Source of the DNA: Methanobrevibacter sp.
GTDB lineage: Archaea; Methanobacteriota; Methanobacteria; Methanobacteriales; Methanobacteriaceae
NCBI GenBank assembly: GCA_031289975.1
Contig: JAITOM010000414.1
Span: 1-6,078, forward strand
Reading direction: 5' to 3'
Length of the DNA: 6,078 nucleotides
The position numbers and the translations under genes were made by a program. Below are positions 5,866-6,078 of this stretch, piece by piece. The first letter of the stretch is position 1. The number at the start of each line of letters is the position of its first letter. Under the pieces are notes generated by a model. That model saw only the letters and a list, made by a program, of their open reading frames with translations, was not told where the DNA came from and did not search any database.

Positions 5866-6044
5866 ATATCACTATATTAAAATATTTTAATTTTTAAAAT
5901 TATTTTTTATATTCTTATTAATTTAAAATTTAAAAGCTTTATTTTAATTATTTTTTAAAAATAAGAAATTTAACAAAATAAATTAAATTTAAAAGAAAAT
6001 TAAAAATAATGATTTTGCTAAAATTAAAGTTTCGTACTATAATA
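5866..6044. other. AT-rich intergenic DNA without recognised features
   Basis: This is the upstream side of the minus-strand ATPase gene, almost entirely A and T. I see no gene, RNA or clear dyad. It may hold distal promoter elements for that gene, but A/T content makes TATA calls meaningless here. Confidence 0.5.
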
Positions 6045-6078
6045 TCATTCCATTAAATTTTTCATTCCATTAAATTTT
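6045..6078. repeat. perfect 17-bp tandem repeat at the window edge
   Basis: TCATTCCATTAAATTTT occurs twice in direct succession (6045-6061 and 6062-6078) without a mismatch. The second unit ends exactly at the window boundary, so a longer array may continue beyond it. Confidence 0.8.

Noticed and set aside
6021..6041. Possible fourth element end (ACTATA preceded by TTAAAGTTTCG)
   Set aside because: Only the outer six or seven bases match the TATAGTA ends and spacing differs, which is not enough in such A/T-rich DNA.

Overview
The window looks like a chromosomal piece of a very AT-rich methanogenic archaeon, most likely a Methanobrevibacter-type member of the Methanobacteriaceae. The support is an intact [Fe]-hydrogenase gene (hmd), a radical-SAM gene for making its cofactor (hmdB/hcgA), archaeal-style TATA elements and oligo-T terminators, and a strong contrast between moderately AT-rich genes and intergenic DNA that is almost pure A/T. 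The genus is inferred from protein resemblance and composition, not proven.

Layout. Positions 1-974 hold no intact gene. They contain a 213-bp inverted-repeat-ended element (copy A), a 104-bp block with two dyads (copy R1), a possible gene remnant, and several short repeats leading to the hmd promoter. hmd (975-2030, +) follows and ends in a T-rich terminator. Positions 2031-2529 are mostly a second copy of the element (copy B), then two dyads around a candidate TATA box for hmdB/hcgA (2530-3531, +, TTG start). Positions 3532-4153 hold a stem-loop shared with copy B, a third, diverged element (copy C), and a roughly 110-bp stretch of coding-like composition that may be a gene remnant. On the minus strand, 4154-5731 encodes an AAA-ATPase-like protein with a C-terminal PD-(D/E)XK nuclease-like domain. 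Just upstream of its start lies a second copy of the 104-bp block (R2). The window ends in a perfect 17-bp tandem repeat.

How the genes fit together. Hmd transfers hydride from H2 to methenyl-tetrahydromethanopterin in CO2-reducing methanogenesis. HmdB/HcgA is a dedicated enzyme for its iron-guanylylpyridinol cofactor, so the two are a functional pair. They are separated by about 500 bp with an inserted repeat, and each appears to have its own promoter. The other cofactor genes (hcgB-G) are not here. The ATPase/nuclease gene belongs to a widespread accessory family and has no visible link to hydrogen metabolism.

I found no clear new multi-gene system. The most interesting signals are the short element family (three copies, one between hmd and its cofactor gene), the 104-bp dyad block in two places, the paired dyads at the hmdB/hcgA promoter, the 26-bp near-tandem repeat upstream of hmd, and an in-frame 7-codon duplication at the hmd C-terminus.
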